The notes: generated by a model not told the origin, from the letters alone. A stretch of DNA of 6,957 nucleotides from Thermoflexales bacterium (GCA_007130345.1 SLSP01000543.1:1-6957); one strand, 5' to 3'. Positions 1 to 6,649 are shown, counted from the first letter of the stretch. A program made the numbers and translations.

Positions 1-161
1 GGGTCTTCGGAGATTCGTGGGGTAAACAGGATTCGAAACGTAATCGGTTTCCTGAGCAACCCACATCTAGTAGCCGCCAACGTTCTCCGCGCATATGTGG
101 GGTATGTTTGAAAGGTTCTCGACTTTGGCCGTCGTCTACCCCACGAATGTCCGAAGACCCC
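1..161. mobile_element. MITE-like element with 24-bp terminal inverted repeats
   Basis: Positions 1-24 and 137-160 are inverted copies of one another with 23 of 24 bases matching (the single mismatch is at position 12 of the left arm). They enclose about 112 bp with no convincing gene. A nested inverted pair, CCCACAT at 60-66 and ATGTGGG at 95-101, lies inside. The octamer GTGGGGTA occurs in the left arm (17-24), internally (97-104) and inverted in the right arm (137-144). Short length, near-perfect ends and absence of a transposase fit a miniature inverted-repeat transposable element mobilised in trans. The window begins at the left end, so the arm may extend outward and no target duplication can be checked. 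A long structured RNA is a less likely alternative. Confidence 0.6.
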
Positions 162-167
162 GAAAAT

Positions 168-192
168 TTAACGCAGAGTCGCTGAGACGCAC
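168..192. repeat. Half-copy of a dispersed palindromic repeat
   Basis: The stretch TTAACGCAGAGTCGCTGAGA followed by CGCA resembles one arm of the palindromic repeat at 6568-6649, whose arms also start with TAAC(G/A)CA and carry purine-rich GAG/CGC steps. No matching opposite arm is seen downstream. It begins only a few bases after the right end of the inverted-repeat element, so the other half may have been separated by that insertion. This is inferred from similarity within the window alone. Confidence 0.4.
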
Positions 193-206
193 AGCATGTT
201 GACTAT

Positions 207-236
207 CGGACTACTTGATTAACGACTAGTAGACCG
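207..236. promoter_or_regulatory. Candidate operator dyad upstream of acr3
   Basis: CGGACTACT (207-215) and AGTAGACCG (228-236) form an inverted repeat with 8 of 9 paired bases around a 12-bp centre. The pentamer GACTA is also repeated directly at 201, 209 and 224. A TTGACT hexamer at 199-204 resembles a -35 box, but no good -10 lies at the right distance. The position about 70 bp before an arsenite efflux gene suits a repressor site such as that of an ArsR-type regulator. No arsR is in the window and the match is not to a known consensus, so the role is inferred. Confidence 0.3.
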
Positions 237-253
237 GTATTGAAGTATTTTGT

Positions 254-291
254 GACTTTTGACTTTTAACTTGCAACTTTCAACCGACTTT
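254..291. repeat. Degenerate heptanucleotide tandem repeat
   Basis: The sequence has a 7-base period: GACTTTT, GACTTTT, AACTTGC, AACTTTC, AACCGAC, then TTT. The first two units are identical and later ones drift. It ends directly against the acr3 ribosome binding site (AAAGGAG at 293-299), so it forms most of the untranslated leader. Short heptamer arrays are known between genes in filamentous cyanobacteria and are also seen in Chloroflexota-like genomes. A change in unit number would alter leader length. Confidence 0.5.
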
Positions 292-307
292 CAAAGGAGC
301 TAAAATC

Positions 308-1393
308 ATGGAACAAGAGAGACGTTTATCTTTTTTCGAGCGGTACCTGACGGTCTGGGTATTGCTCTGTATCGTCGCCGGGATTCTGTTGGGCCGTCTG
401 GCCCCCAACCTCGCCGCGACGCTGGATGCCATCGCCATTTATCACGTATCCATTCCCATTGCTATCTGTATGTTCTTTATGCTCTACCCCATTATGGTCA
501 AAATTGACTTCTCCCAAGTCGTCAAGGTCTCCAAAAACCCCAAGCCGATTGTCCTGAGTGTAGTCATTGACTGGTTGATCAAACCCGTCACCAAATATCT
601 GCTGGCGATTTTCTTGTTGGGGTTCGTGTTCCGCGGGCTGATTACCGGCACGGAAATTCTCAGCTCGGGGCAAGAGATCGAGCTGTGGCGCAGTTATACG
701 GCCGGCCTGTTGCTCTTGAGCGTGGCCCCCTGCACCGCGATGGTTCTGGTCTGGAATTACCTGGCCGACGCCAGCATGGAATTGACGCTCGTGATTGTGG
801 CGTTGATGTCCCTGATGATTCTCGTGCTGTTCGCCCCCGTGGCGACGCTGATGCTCGGCGGCGTGGGCGTCACGATCCCCTGGGAGACGATGTTGCTCTC
901 CACCGGCATCTACGTGGCCTTGCCGCTGATTACCGGCTATTTCTCGCGCCGCTGGATCATCAAGACGCAGGGCCAGGCGTGGTTTGACCAGCGCTTCGTG
1001 CCGGCGCTGACGCCCATCAGCATCATCGCCCTGTTAGTCACCCTAATCTTGCTCTTTTCCTTTAAGGGGGAGGTCATCCTGGAGAATCCGCTGCATATTT
1101 TGTGGATTAGCGTGGTGTTGACCATCCAAACCGTCGGGATTTTTGTGTTGGCCTACTTCGGTTTTGCGAGATGGTTCAAGTTGCCCTACGAATACGCCGC
1201 GCCGCTTGGCCTGATCGGCACCTCCAATCATTTCGAGTTGGCTTTTGCGACAGCGGCGATGCTCTTCGGTCTCTCTTCCGGGGCAGCCCTGGCAGCGGTA
1301 GTCGGCGTCTTGGTCGAAGTGCCGACAATGCTCGTGCTGGTTGAGGTCTGTAAACGCACCAAACATCTGTTTGTGTCGTCACCGGTGAGTTGA
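308..1393 (+). CDS. acr3: Arsenite efflux permease, Acr3 type
   Basis: This is an integral membrane transporter of the ACR3 family (BART superfamily), which exports arsenite, and in some members antimonite, using the proton gradient. The 361 residues match the usual family length and show about ten hydrophobic segments. Family signatures are present: residues 140-153 read APCTAMVLVWNYLA with the conserved substrate-binding Cys142, and residues 304-312 read GTSNHFELA with the conserved Glu310. Most relatives have an aromatic residue or another Asn where His308 lies here. The hydrophobic stretch around 46-66 and the IDWLIKP motif near 87-93 are also typical. The ATG is fixed by AAAGGAG at 293-299 with 8-base spacing. 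arsC follows after 40 bp, so the product of the reductase is the substrate exported here. By eye it uses more A/T-ending codons than the genes after it. The unrelated ArsB family is excluded by these motifs. Confidence 0.93.
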   Translation: MEQERRLSFFERYLTVWVLLCIVAGILLGRLAPNLAATLDAIAIYHVSIPIAICMFFMLYPIMVKIDFSQVVKVSKNPKPIVLSVVIDWLIKPVTKYLLAIFLLGFVFRGLITGTEILSSGQEIELWRSYTAGLLLLSVAPCTAMVLVWNYLADASMELTLVIVALMSLMILVLFAPVATLMLGGVGVTIPWETMLLSTGIYVALPLITGYFSRRWIIKTQGQAWFDQRFVPALTPISIIALLVTLILLFSFKGEVILENPLHILWISVVLTIQTVGIFVLAYFGFARWFKLPYEYAAPLGLIGTSNHFELAFATAAMLFGLSSGAALAAVVGVLVEVPTMLVLVEVCKRTKHLFVSSPVS

Positions 1394-1433
1394 CCGCGTG
1401 TGGCGGCGAAAATTGTCAGCATAAGGAGCTACG

Positions 1434-1889
1434 ATGACTAAATTACACATCCTCTTTCTTTGCACCGGCAATTCCTGCCGCAGCCAGATGGCCGAAGGTT
1501 GGGCGCGGCATCTGAAGCGCGACACGCTCGAAGTGGCTTCGGCCGGCATCGAGACGCACGGGATGAACCCCCACGCGGTCAAAGTGATGGCCGAAGCCGG
1601 CGTGGACATCTCCGGGCAGCACAGCAAGCTCGTCGGCGAGGTGCTGCACCGACCCTTCGACTACGTCATCACCGTCTGCGGACACGCGCAAGAGAACTGC
1701 CCGGTCTTTCCGGGACACGCGATGGTGATCCATCACGGCTTCGACGATCCGCCCAAACTCGCCGCTAACGCGCCGACCGAGGAGGAAGCGTTGAGCCACT
1801 ATCGCCGCGTGCGAGATGAAATCCGCGCCTACGTGGAGACCTTGCCAGAGGCGTTGCCGGCGCGCGCCGGGTTGAGTTTCCAACTGTGA
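1434..1889 (+). CDS. arsC: Arsenate reductase, thioredoxin-coupled (LMW phosphatase fold)
   Basis: This cytosolic enzyme reduces arsenate to arsenite, which Acr3 then exports. The 151 residues carry the low-molecular-weight tyrosine phosphatase P-loop CTGNSCRS (10-17) with nucleophile Cys10, Cys15 and Arg16. The redox pair Cys82 and Cys89 lies in VCGHAQENCP (81-90), and the general acid Asp105 precedes Pro106. These positions agree with the well-studied Gram-positive ArsC proteins that cycle a disulfide among Cys10, Cys82 and Cys89 and are reset by thioredoxin. The pair separates it from plain phosphatases and from glutaredoxin-type ArsC. AAGGAG at 1423-1428 sets the ATG with 5-base spacing. 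The stop codon is embedded in the GTG start of the next gene (GTGA), implying coupled translation. Nothing looks damaged. Confidence 0.96.
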   Translation: MTKLHILFLCTGNSCRSQMAEGWARHLKRDTLEVASAGIETHGMNPHAVKVMAEAGVDISGQHSKLVGEVLHRPFDYVITVCGHAQENCPVFPGHAMVIHHGFDDPPKLAANAPTEEEALSHYRRVRDEIRAYVETLPEALPARAGLSFQL

Positions 1890-2569
1890 GCAACAGCGGC
1901 TACCTGAGCATAGAAACCCTGTGGCAACGCCTGGAACAGTTTTTCGCCGCGCAACAGTGGCCCGTCGCCCTGCGCCCCGGCGCGAGCGAGGCCGAGATCG
2001 CCGCCGTCGAGGCCGCGCTCGGTCTGCCCTTCCCCACCGATTTCCGCGCCTCGTTGCGCATCCACGATGGCGAGGATTGGCAGCAAGGCATCCGCTGGTT
2101 GGACAATGCCATGCTCTTGTTGCCCATCGCTAACATTCTTACCAGTTGGCAGGAGCAGCAAACCTACTATGCTCGCTGGGGTGAGGATGAGTACGTTGAT
2201 GACTATCAAGACCAGGGACGCATCCGCAACGTCATCTTTCACCCGCGCCGTATCCCCATCGCAGAACAAGAGGGCGTCTGTGGGCTGTGGCTCGATTTCA
2301 CACCGGGGCCAGCCGGCATCGCCGGACAGGTCATCCTGGACATCACCGAATGTGAGTTCATCGTGCTGGCCCCCTCCTTCCACGCCTTCCTCACGCGCTA
2401 CCTCGAATTGCTGGAAACCGGCGTCTACTTTTACGAGGCGGAGACCTACGGGCAGGTCATCCCGCAAAACCTGGACGCGCTGCACAGCGGCGCGATACAC
2501 CTCGTTGAGTTTTACCGGCGGCTGTTTCCGCTGCCGACAAGGAGCGACGACCATGAAAACCGCACCTGA
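1886..2569 (+). CDS. SUKH-1 (SMI1/KNR4-like) domain protein
   Basis: The 227-residue protein has the layout of the SMI1/KNR4 (SUKH-1) fold. A helical start (LSIETLWQRLEQFF, 7-20) is followed by the hallmark region PGASEAEIAAVEAALGLPFP (31-50) and the DFRASLRIHDGE segment (52-63). A WLDF strand (135-138) and the DITECEFIVLAPSFHAFL segment with a closing helix (152-177) follow. In bacteria many SUKH proteins neutralise polymorphic or contact-dependent toxins, but this one has no toxin partner in view. Translation would begin at a GTG overlapping the arsC stop by four bases, with no separate strong Shine-Dalgarno, so it probably depends on ribosomes finishing arsC. That makes it part of the arsenic operon transcriptionally, though no arsenic role is known for the family. 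The last residues overlap the next gene by 17 bp. Fold assignment is fairly secure and function is not. Confidence 0.8.
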   Translation: MSNSGYLSIETLWQRLEQFFAAQQWPVALRPGASEAEIAAVEAALGLPFPTDFRASLRIHDGEDWQQGIRWLDNAMLLLPIANILTSWQEQQTYYARWGEDEYVDDYQDQGRIRNVIFHPRRIPIAEQEGVCGLWLDFTPGPAGIAGQVILDITECEFIVLAPSFHAFLTRYLELLETGVYFYEAETYGQVIPQNLDALHSGAIHLVEFYRRLFPLPTRSDDHENRT

Positions 2570-3068
2570 AGACGCCGCCGCCATTCCAACCCATCCGGCT
2601 TTTCTGGAGCTGCAACGCTTTCTCGACGCGCAACATGTGGACTATGCCCAAGTCGAAAATGAACTGGTCTATCAGGTGCGCTACCCGGCCAAATTCCTCC
2701 CCCTCACCTGCTTTGCGCAGATTGACCCCAATTGGGAACAGTTCGCGTTCTACGTGCTGCTCCCCATCCGAGTGCGCGAAGACCTGCGCCTGGTCTTCGC
2801 CGAGTATCTGACGCGCGTGAACTACGGGCTGCGCGTCGGCAATTTCGAGATGGATTTCGCGGACGGCGAGGTGCGTTACAAGAGCGTCATCAGCTTCAAG
2901 GATGAACCACTGACGCAAACCTGGATTCGGAATGCCATCCTGCCCGCCATCAGCACGGTGGATAGGTGCGCGCCGGGCTTTGCCAAAATCATCCGGGGCG
3001 GCAAGACCGCCGCGGAAGCGTTCGCAGAGGTGGAGCCGGGTAGGGCGTTGCGAGACGCCAAACAATAG
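2553..3068 (+). CDS. YbjN-like domain protein
   Basis: The 171-residue protein resembles the YbjN family, small alpha/beta proteins with a type III secretion chaperone-like fold. The typical order is visible: an N-terminal helix (residues 15-26), paired strands (38-50 and 63-71), a helix ending in NYGLRVGNFEMDFADGEVRY (90-109), another strand (110-115) and a helical tail with a Gly-Gly-(x)-eeA-like end (149-157). The reading frame stays open far upstream, to 2067, but that part overlaps the SUKH gene. AAGGAG at 2539-2544, 8 bases before the ATG at 2553, decides the start. It is the last gene before the hairpin at 3101-3169, so it closes the acr3-arsC operon. A role in binding partner proteins is plausible from the fold, and no substrate can be named. 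Confidence 0.68.
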   Translation: MKTAPEDAAAIPTHPAFLELQRFLDAQHVDYAQVENELVYQVRYPAKFLPLTCFAQIDPNWEQFAFYVLLPIRVREDLRLVFAEYLTRVNYGLRVGNFEMDFADGEVRYKSVISFKDEPLTQTWIRNAILPAISTVDRCAPGFAKIIRGGKTAAEAFAEVEPGRALRDAKQ

Positions 3069-3100
3069 ATAGACTAACCGCACAGTAAATTTTCCATTTT

Positions 3101-3177
<77 letters not shown>

Positions 3178-3217
3178 AGCGTGCGTTTAGTATAGTTCAA
3201 CGCCTCGCGGAGATCAC

Positions 3218-3759
3218 GTGAAAGACTGGCAAACATTACTGGGTGACGAATGGGAGGCTGTGGACGCCGACTACGGCCCGCAGACGCAGGCCGTGTCAGC
3301 GCATTGGAGATGTTGGGCGAGATCAAGTGGTTCCGGCGCGCGGGCGCTCCCAAGCCGGGCAACGTCGCGGCGGTTCCCTCGTGGGAGGCCGCCCTCGCGC
3401 CGCTCCAAACGCGGAACGCTCCGCGCTACGGCCCGAACGGCCACCTCTTGCCGCCCTCCCTGGCTTGCATCGAGGTAGTCGAATCGAGCGTCTACGGCCC
3501 GCTATGGCAGCGCGCCCGCGAGGACGCCTTCGACTATTGCAACGTCGGCCCCTACCTCCCCCAAGCCCTTCCCGAAGTCGCCAGAGATTTTCTTGATGAA
3601 TACGTCTACGAATTCGTCTCCTTTCTGCTGGCAGAAATCATCGGCGCGGAACAACTCCAGACGGCTTACTTCCGCGAGATGCTGGCCTGGTTTCACGCCG
3701 GATATTTCCCCTGTGGCTGGGAAGGCGCGTGGCCGGAAGGACGCCGCCGTGTGTATTGA
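3218..3759 (+). pseudogene. Frameshifted gene of unrecognised family (main part)
   Basis: A GTG at 3218 has GCGGAG at 3207-3212 five bases before it, and a TATAGT hexamer at 3191-3196 could be a weak -10. This frame gives a natural protein start, VKDWQTLLGDEWEAVDADYG, but soon turns into Arg/Ser-rich shadow sequence and stops at 3478. The frame one base back takes over near 3270-3305 and reads well from SALEMLGEIKWFRR through to CGWEGAWPEGRRRVY and a stop at 3757-3759. Joining them needs a -1 shift, equivalent to one missing base. No slippery heptamer is seen at the joint. The joined product would be about 180 residues, rich in aromatic residues toward the end and probably cytosolic. An ATG at 3250 could start the second frame alone, but the residues it adds do not look natural. 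I do not recognise the family. An assembly error is as likely as true decay. Confidence 0.6.
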
Positions 3760-3922
3760 CCAAAATTGGCCCTGCGGCTACGTCACGCTCATACTTGCCG
3801 AACGCGCTGTCGCGGATATACTCGGAGCCACCTTCTTTTTCGACCGGGCGCGACAGGATGAACTAACCTTCACGCTCCCACCATCATTAGCTGCTATGCT
3901 CACTGGAAAGGACGCCCTATGA
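3749..3922 (+). pseudogene. Tail of the frameshifted gene, or a tiny coupled ORF
   Basis: The original frame of the 3218 start becomes protein-like again from about 3735, reading DQNWPCGYVTLILAER and later FFFDRARQDELTF before stopping at 3920-3922. Its stop overlaps the ATG of the large downstream gene as ATGA, which is strong positional evidence that ribosomes normally finish here. It may be the true C-terminal part of the preceding gene after a second, compensating shift between about 3725 and 3750. Alternatively it is a separate 57-codon ORF from GTG at 3749, which has GGAAGG at 3735-3740. The upstream frame ends in a plausible C-terminus (PEGRRRVY), so both readings stay open. No family is recognised. 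Confidence 0.45.
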
Positions 3923-6105
3923 CCACCGAACCCCTCTATTGCTTCGAATATCCCCCCGCAGGGATTCTGGCGCGGGCCATCGGCTTTAGCTCCGCGCTGC
4001 AAATCATCCAGCGCGGGCAGGTGGTGGCCGAATACGCCATGAACTGCAACGGCCCGGTGGGTTTCGCGCCCAACGGTCTGCTGCTCTACGATACGAGCTT
4101 TCATCCGGCTCTGATCGATCTCACCGCCCCCTTCCCCCAGCAGCCGCGCAAGTTGCGCAAACTGGGCGTCAACGTCATTTTGCACCCGGATGGCCGTCAC
4201 GCGCTGGCCTACCAGATGGCCGAATATCCCTACACCGATCCGACTACCCGCCAACCGCACAGCGGCCTGGTGCAAATGGACCTCCAAACCGGCGCGGCGC
4301 ACACGCTCTGGCAGGGCGACACGACCAACCCGCGTTTCGTCGCGCTCTTCGACCAGTCGCCGGAGCTTGAAAAGGCGCGCCGCTGGCAACGCGACCCGCT
4401 GGATAAGCCGGTGCAGTACCCGGACGTGTTCATCGCGTCCGATGGGGCCACCTGGACGCTCGCCAAACCCGACCGGCTGCTCATCGGGCGCGGCGACCGG
4501 CTGCTGGCGAACCTCTACTGGAATGAACTGCACTTCTACCCGGTGAAAATCGCTTTTGATCTGGCGCGGGAGCGGGTGCTGTTGACCGGAGGGGCTGGCC
4601 TGGTAGCGTTCACGCTCGACGGCAAGATCGCCGCGCAGTGGCAGGCTATCGCGGACGAGCGCGAATTGCCCGTGTGCAGCCCGGCGGCGTTCTGGAACGA
4701 CCACCTGCTCGCGGTGGTGCGCGTGAAGGATTACGGCTACAACAAGCCGCGCGCTTATGAGGTGTGGCGCTTCGATCCCGATACGCTCGCGCCGCTAGGC
4801 CGCCTGGAAGGGCTGCCCCGTCGCCGTGACAAGGACGAGGAGTTCGGCCTGCTCCCGCTGGCGGATGGTTCGCTGGCCTGGGTGTGTCTCAATCAACCGC
4901 TGACGATTCTGCCTGCGCCGGGGACGGCCTGGCGCTCTACCGAGGTCTTGCGCGTGGTGGGCGATGAGCCGCCGCCGCTGGTACCCGCGCCCCAAGCCGC
5001 GTGGTACGACCCGGCCATCGGCGAGATGGGCGACGCCCCGCCGCTCGCGGAACTGACCGCCGGGCAGCGCAAATCGCTGGCGCGGTACTTGCTCAATGAG
5101 CAGTTGGAGGATGACGCCTTCGGCAAGCTCCTGCGCCTGGATGCAAAAGCCTTCCAGCCCTACGCCGCCCAGGTGCTTAAATGGAATATCGAGAAATTGC
5201 GCCGCCTGCATCGGATGGATTTCCGCAACTTCCGGCTCGTCGCGCGCGGCGCGTCGGACGCGGCAGTGGACGCGCTCGCGGCAATGCTGCGAAAGAAGCT
5301 GCCGGCCATCAACAAAGACCGCGCGCTCCTGCTCATCGGCGCGGATACGCCGCGCGCGTTGGAACACCTGGGCGAGTTGGCCCGCGCATCGGCGGAACTG
5401 GCGGCCCTGTGCGCCGACCATCATCTCGAAATCCCCGCCGCCGGGCCGGCCATCCGCCGTTGCAGCCCCCAGGCGTTGGACATCAACGCCTACGAGGTGG
5501 AAGAGGGCGCTTGCAGCCACACGCCGGGATTGGCCTTCCCGCTGCCCGCCGCCGAGTTCCTACCGGAAAATCGCGGCTGGACGTGTCACGCGCCGGTAGC
5601 GCATCTGCTCACCGCGCGGCTGGACTTGCTGCCCGGCAAGCCGCTGGCGGCCTCGCCGCTCAAAGCGCAGCATTGGTTCCTCGCGGGCGGAGAAGAGTGC
5701 TGCGACGAGAGCGCCGTGGGCCACGCACTGGCCTATCGCGCGCTGCCCGGCGCGGAGCAGCAAGTGGAACTGATCGCCAACCTCTCGTACCCCGACCAGG
5801 CGCGCGAGGGCGAGTGTGAGTACGAAGGCGAGCCGGGGCCGGTCGCGTCAGCGTATCGCCTCGCGCTAGAGCCGTATCGCGGCGAAGAACTAGAATGGCC
5901 CAACGAGCGTCTGGGGCAACTGGGCGGCTATCCCGAATGGTGGCAGAATCCCGAAGTCCCCACCTGCCCCCAATGCGGGCGGCTGATGTTCTATGTGGGC
6001 CAGGTCAAAGCGGCGACTATCCGCAACGATGTGATAGACGCCGCGCTCTACGCCTTCCACTGCGAGGATTGCGGCATCGGGGCGCAAATCGTGCAGATAA
6101 CGTGA
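3919..6105 (+). CDS. Large beta-propeller-like protein with C-terminal YwqG/DUF1963-like cysteine module
   Basis: The 728-residue protein has no signal peptide or membrane segment and is probably cytosolic. Residues about 20-330 show repeated short strand patterns of a beta-propeller, such as FAPNGLLLYD (49-58), ILHPDGRHALAY (87-98), LVQMDLQTGAAHTLWQGD (117-134) and VWRFDPDTLAPLGRLEGL (282-299). Residues about 375-500 are helical and charged. The C-terminus has LGGYPEWWQNP (668-678) followed by CPQC (683-686) and CEDC (715-718), two cysteine pairs likely to bind zinc. The LGG-P-Q then C..C order recalls YwqG/DUF1963-like proteins, some of which act as toxin immunity or stress proteins. GGAAAGGA at 3905-3912 precedes the ATG, which overlaps the upstream stop as ATGA. 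The DUF6892-like gene follows 28 bp later. The overall architecture is not one I can name, and the function is unknown. Confidence 0.78.
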   Translation: MTTEPLYCFEYPPAGILARAIGFSSALQIIQRGQVVAEYAMNCNGPVGFAPNGLLLYDTSFHPALIDLTAPFPQQPRKLRKLGVNVILHPDGRHALAYQMAEYPYTDPTTRQPHSGLVQMDLQTGAAHTLWQGDTTNPRFVALFDQSPELEKARRWQRDPLDKPVQYPDVFIASDGATWTLAKPDRLLIGRGDRLLANLYWNELHFYPVKIAFDLARERVLLTGGAGLVAFTLDGKIAAQWQAIADERELPVCSPAAFWNDHLLAVVRVKDYGYNKPRAYEVWRFDPDTLAPLGRLEGLPRRRDKDEEFGLLPLADGSLAWVCLNQPLTILPAPGTAWRSTEVLRVVGDEPPPLVPAPQAAWYDPAIGEMGDAPPLAELTAGQRKSLARYLLNEQLEDDAFGKLLRLDAKAFQPYAAQVLKWNIEKLRRLHRMDFRNFRLVARGASDAAVDALAAMLRKKLPAINKDRALLLIGADTPRALEHLGELARASAELAALCADHHLEIPAAGPAIRRCSPQALDINAYEVEEGACSHTPGLAFPLPAAEFLPENRGWTCHAPVAHLLTARLDLLPGKPLAASPLKAQHWFLAGGEECCDESAVGHALAYRALPGAEQQVELIANLSYPDQAREGECEYEGEPGPVASAYRLALEPYRGEELEWPNERLGQLGGYPEWWQNPEVPTCPQCGRLMFYVGQVKAATIRNDVIDAALYAFHCEDCGIGAQIVQIT

Positions 6106-6121
6106 GGGAATTTCAAATTTG

Positions 6122-6127
6122 AGGGAG
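6122..6127 (+). promoter_or_regulatory. Ribosome binding site deciding the 6134 start
   Basis: AGGGAG sits six bases before the ATG at 6134, and GAAGGA overlaps just behind it. A TTG at 6119 in the same frame would place this purine tract inside the coding region and has no tract of its own, so the ATG is preferred. Confidence 0.6.
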
Positions 6128-6133
6128 AAGGAA

Positions 6134-6562
6134 ATGGCAGACGGCGTGCAATTCAAAGATTTTAACTTCAAGTTGGCGGTGATTGAGCGGCTGATGTACG
6201 AGCAAGGCGTCCTCACGCCGCGCTTCGACGTCTACGAGTTTGTCAAAGCCTACACGGAGCGCCAGATAGACATCGAAGAAGAGGGCTACGAGATCATTCC
6301 CGAAGTGCGGGCGTATTTCGAGCAGTTGGAAATTCCGGCAGAACTGCTCCCAAGCATCGAAGCCATCAACCAGGACGGCGGCGACCACATTTACGGGGAG
6401 CTTTGCCCCTTCTGGGATGGCGAAGACGACATCTTCAACATCCAATCCGTCGAGGATGCCGCCCTGTTGCCCAACCTCAAGTCGGTGACACTGTTTTACG
6501 ACGACGATCCGCGCATCCTGGAGGAATTCCGCCAGCGCGGGATTGCGGCAGAGTGGTTGTGA
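6134..6562 (+). CDS. DUF6892-like small acidic protein
   Basis: The 142-residue acidic protein matches what I remember of the DUF6892 family. It starts FKDFNFKLAVIERLMYEQG (7-25), continues FDVYEFVKAYTERQIDIEEEG (31-51), then has QDGGDHIYGELCPFWDGEDD (80-99) and FNIQSVEDAALLPNLK (101-116). The family is often met as a stand-alone protein or as a domain beside SMI1-type proteins, and no enzymatic activity is known to me. It has no export signal and only one cysteine. It lies 28 bp after the propeller gene on the same strand, so it is probably cotranscribed. The palindrome at 6568-6649 follows within six bases of its stop. Family assignment is from memory of the motif pattern, and the role is unknown. 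Confidence 0.7.
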   Translation: MADGVQFKDFNFKLAVIERLMYEQGVLTPRFDVYEFVKAYTERQIDIEEEGYEIIPEVRAYFEQLEIPAELLPSIEAINQDGGDHIYGELCPFWDGEDDIFNIQSVEDAALLPNLKSVTLFYDDDPRILEEFRQRGIAAEWL

Positions 6563-6567
6563 AGATG

Positions 6568-6649
6568 TAACGCAAGGACGCCGGGGGGCAAAGGCGCAAA
6601 GGGCATTAAAAATTTCTCTGCGACTTAGCGCCTCTACGCCTTTGTGTTA
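6568..6649. repeat. Imperfect palindromic intergenic repeat
   Basis: Arms 6568-6601 and 6616-6649 pair at 24 of 34 positions around a 14-base AT-rich centre. Both arms begin TAAC(G/A)CAA when read inward, as does the half-copy at 168-192. The plus strand shows A's rather than a T run after the hairpin, so it is not a canonical terminator. Its purine-rich GGCGCAAAG wording marks it as a dispersed repeat, and the mismatches suggest an older copy than the one at 3101-3169. Confidence 0.55.

Noticed and set aside
1..111. A 36-codon open frame from the left edge on the plus strand, ending TGA at 109.
   Set aside because: It lies within the inverted-repeat element, begins off the window, and its length is easily reached by chance. 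No recognisable motif.
1..161. Integron attC site or a riboswitch.
   Set aside because: The ends lack the attC core sites (RYYYAAC/GTTRRRY) in the right places, and a 24-bp near-perfect closing stem is unlike known riboswitches.
2067..2552. Long upstream extension of the YbjN-like reading frame.
   Set aside because: It is Ser/Arg/Pro-rich shadow sequence under the SUKH gene. The ribosome binding site at 2539-2544 places the start at 2553.
1829..2584. Minus-strand open frame of 251 codons opposite the SUKH gene.
   Set aside because: It is the antisense shadow of a GC-rich gene with good motifs on the plus strand, and has no convincing ribosome binding site.
3778..4704. Minus-strand open frame of 308 codons.
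   Set aside because: It is Arg/Gly/Gln-rich with no family motif and lies opposite the propeller gene, whose start is supported by a ribosome binding site and an ATGA overlap.
4795..5520. Minus-strand open frame of 241 codons.
   Set aside because: It has a shadow composition opposite the middle of the 728-residue gene and no recognisable domain.
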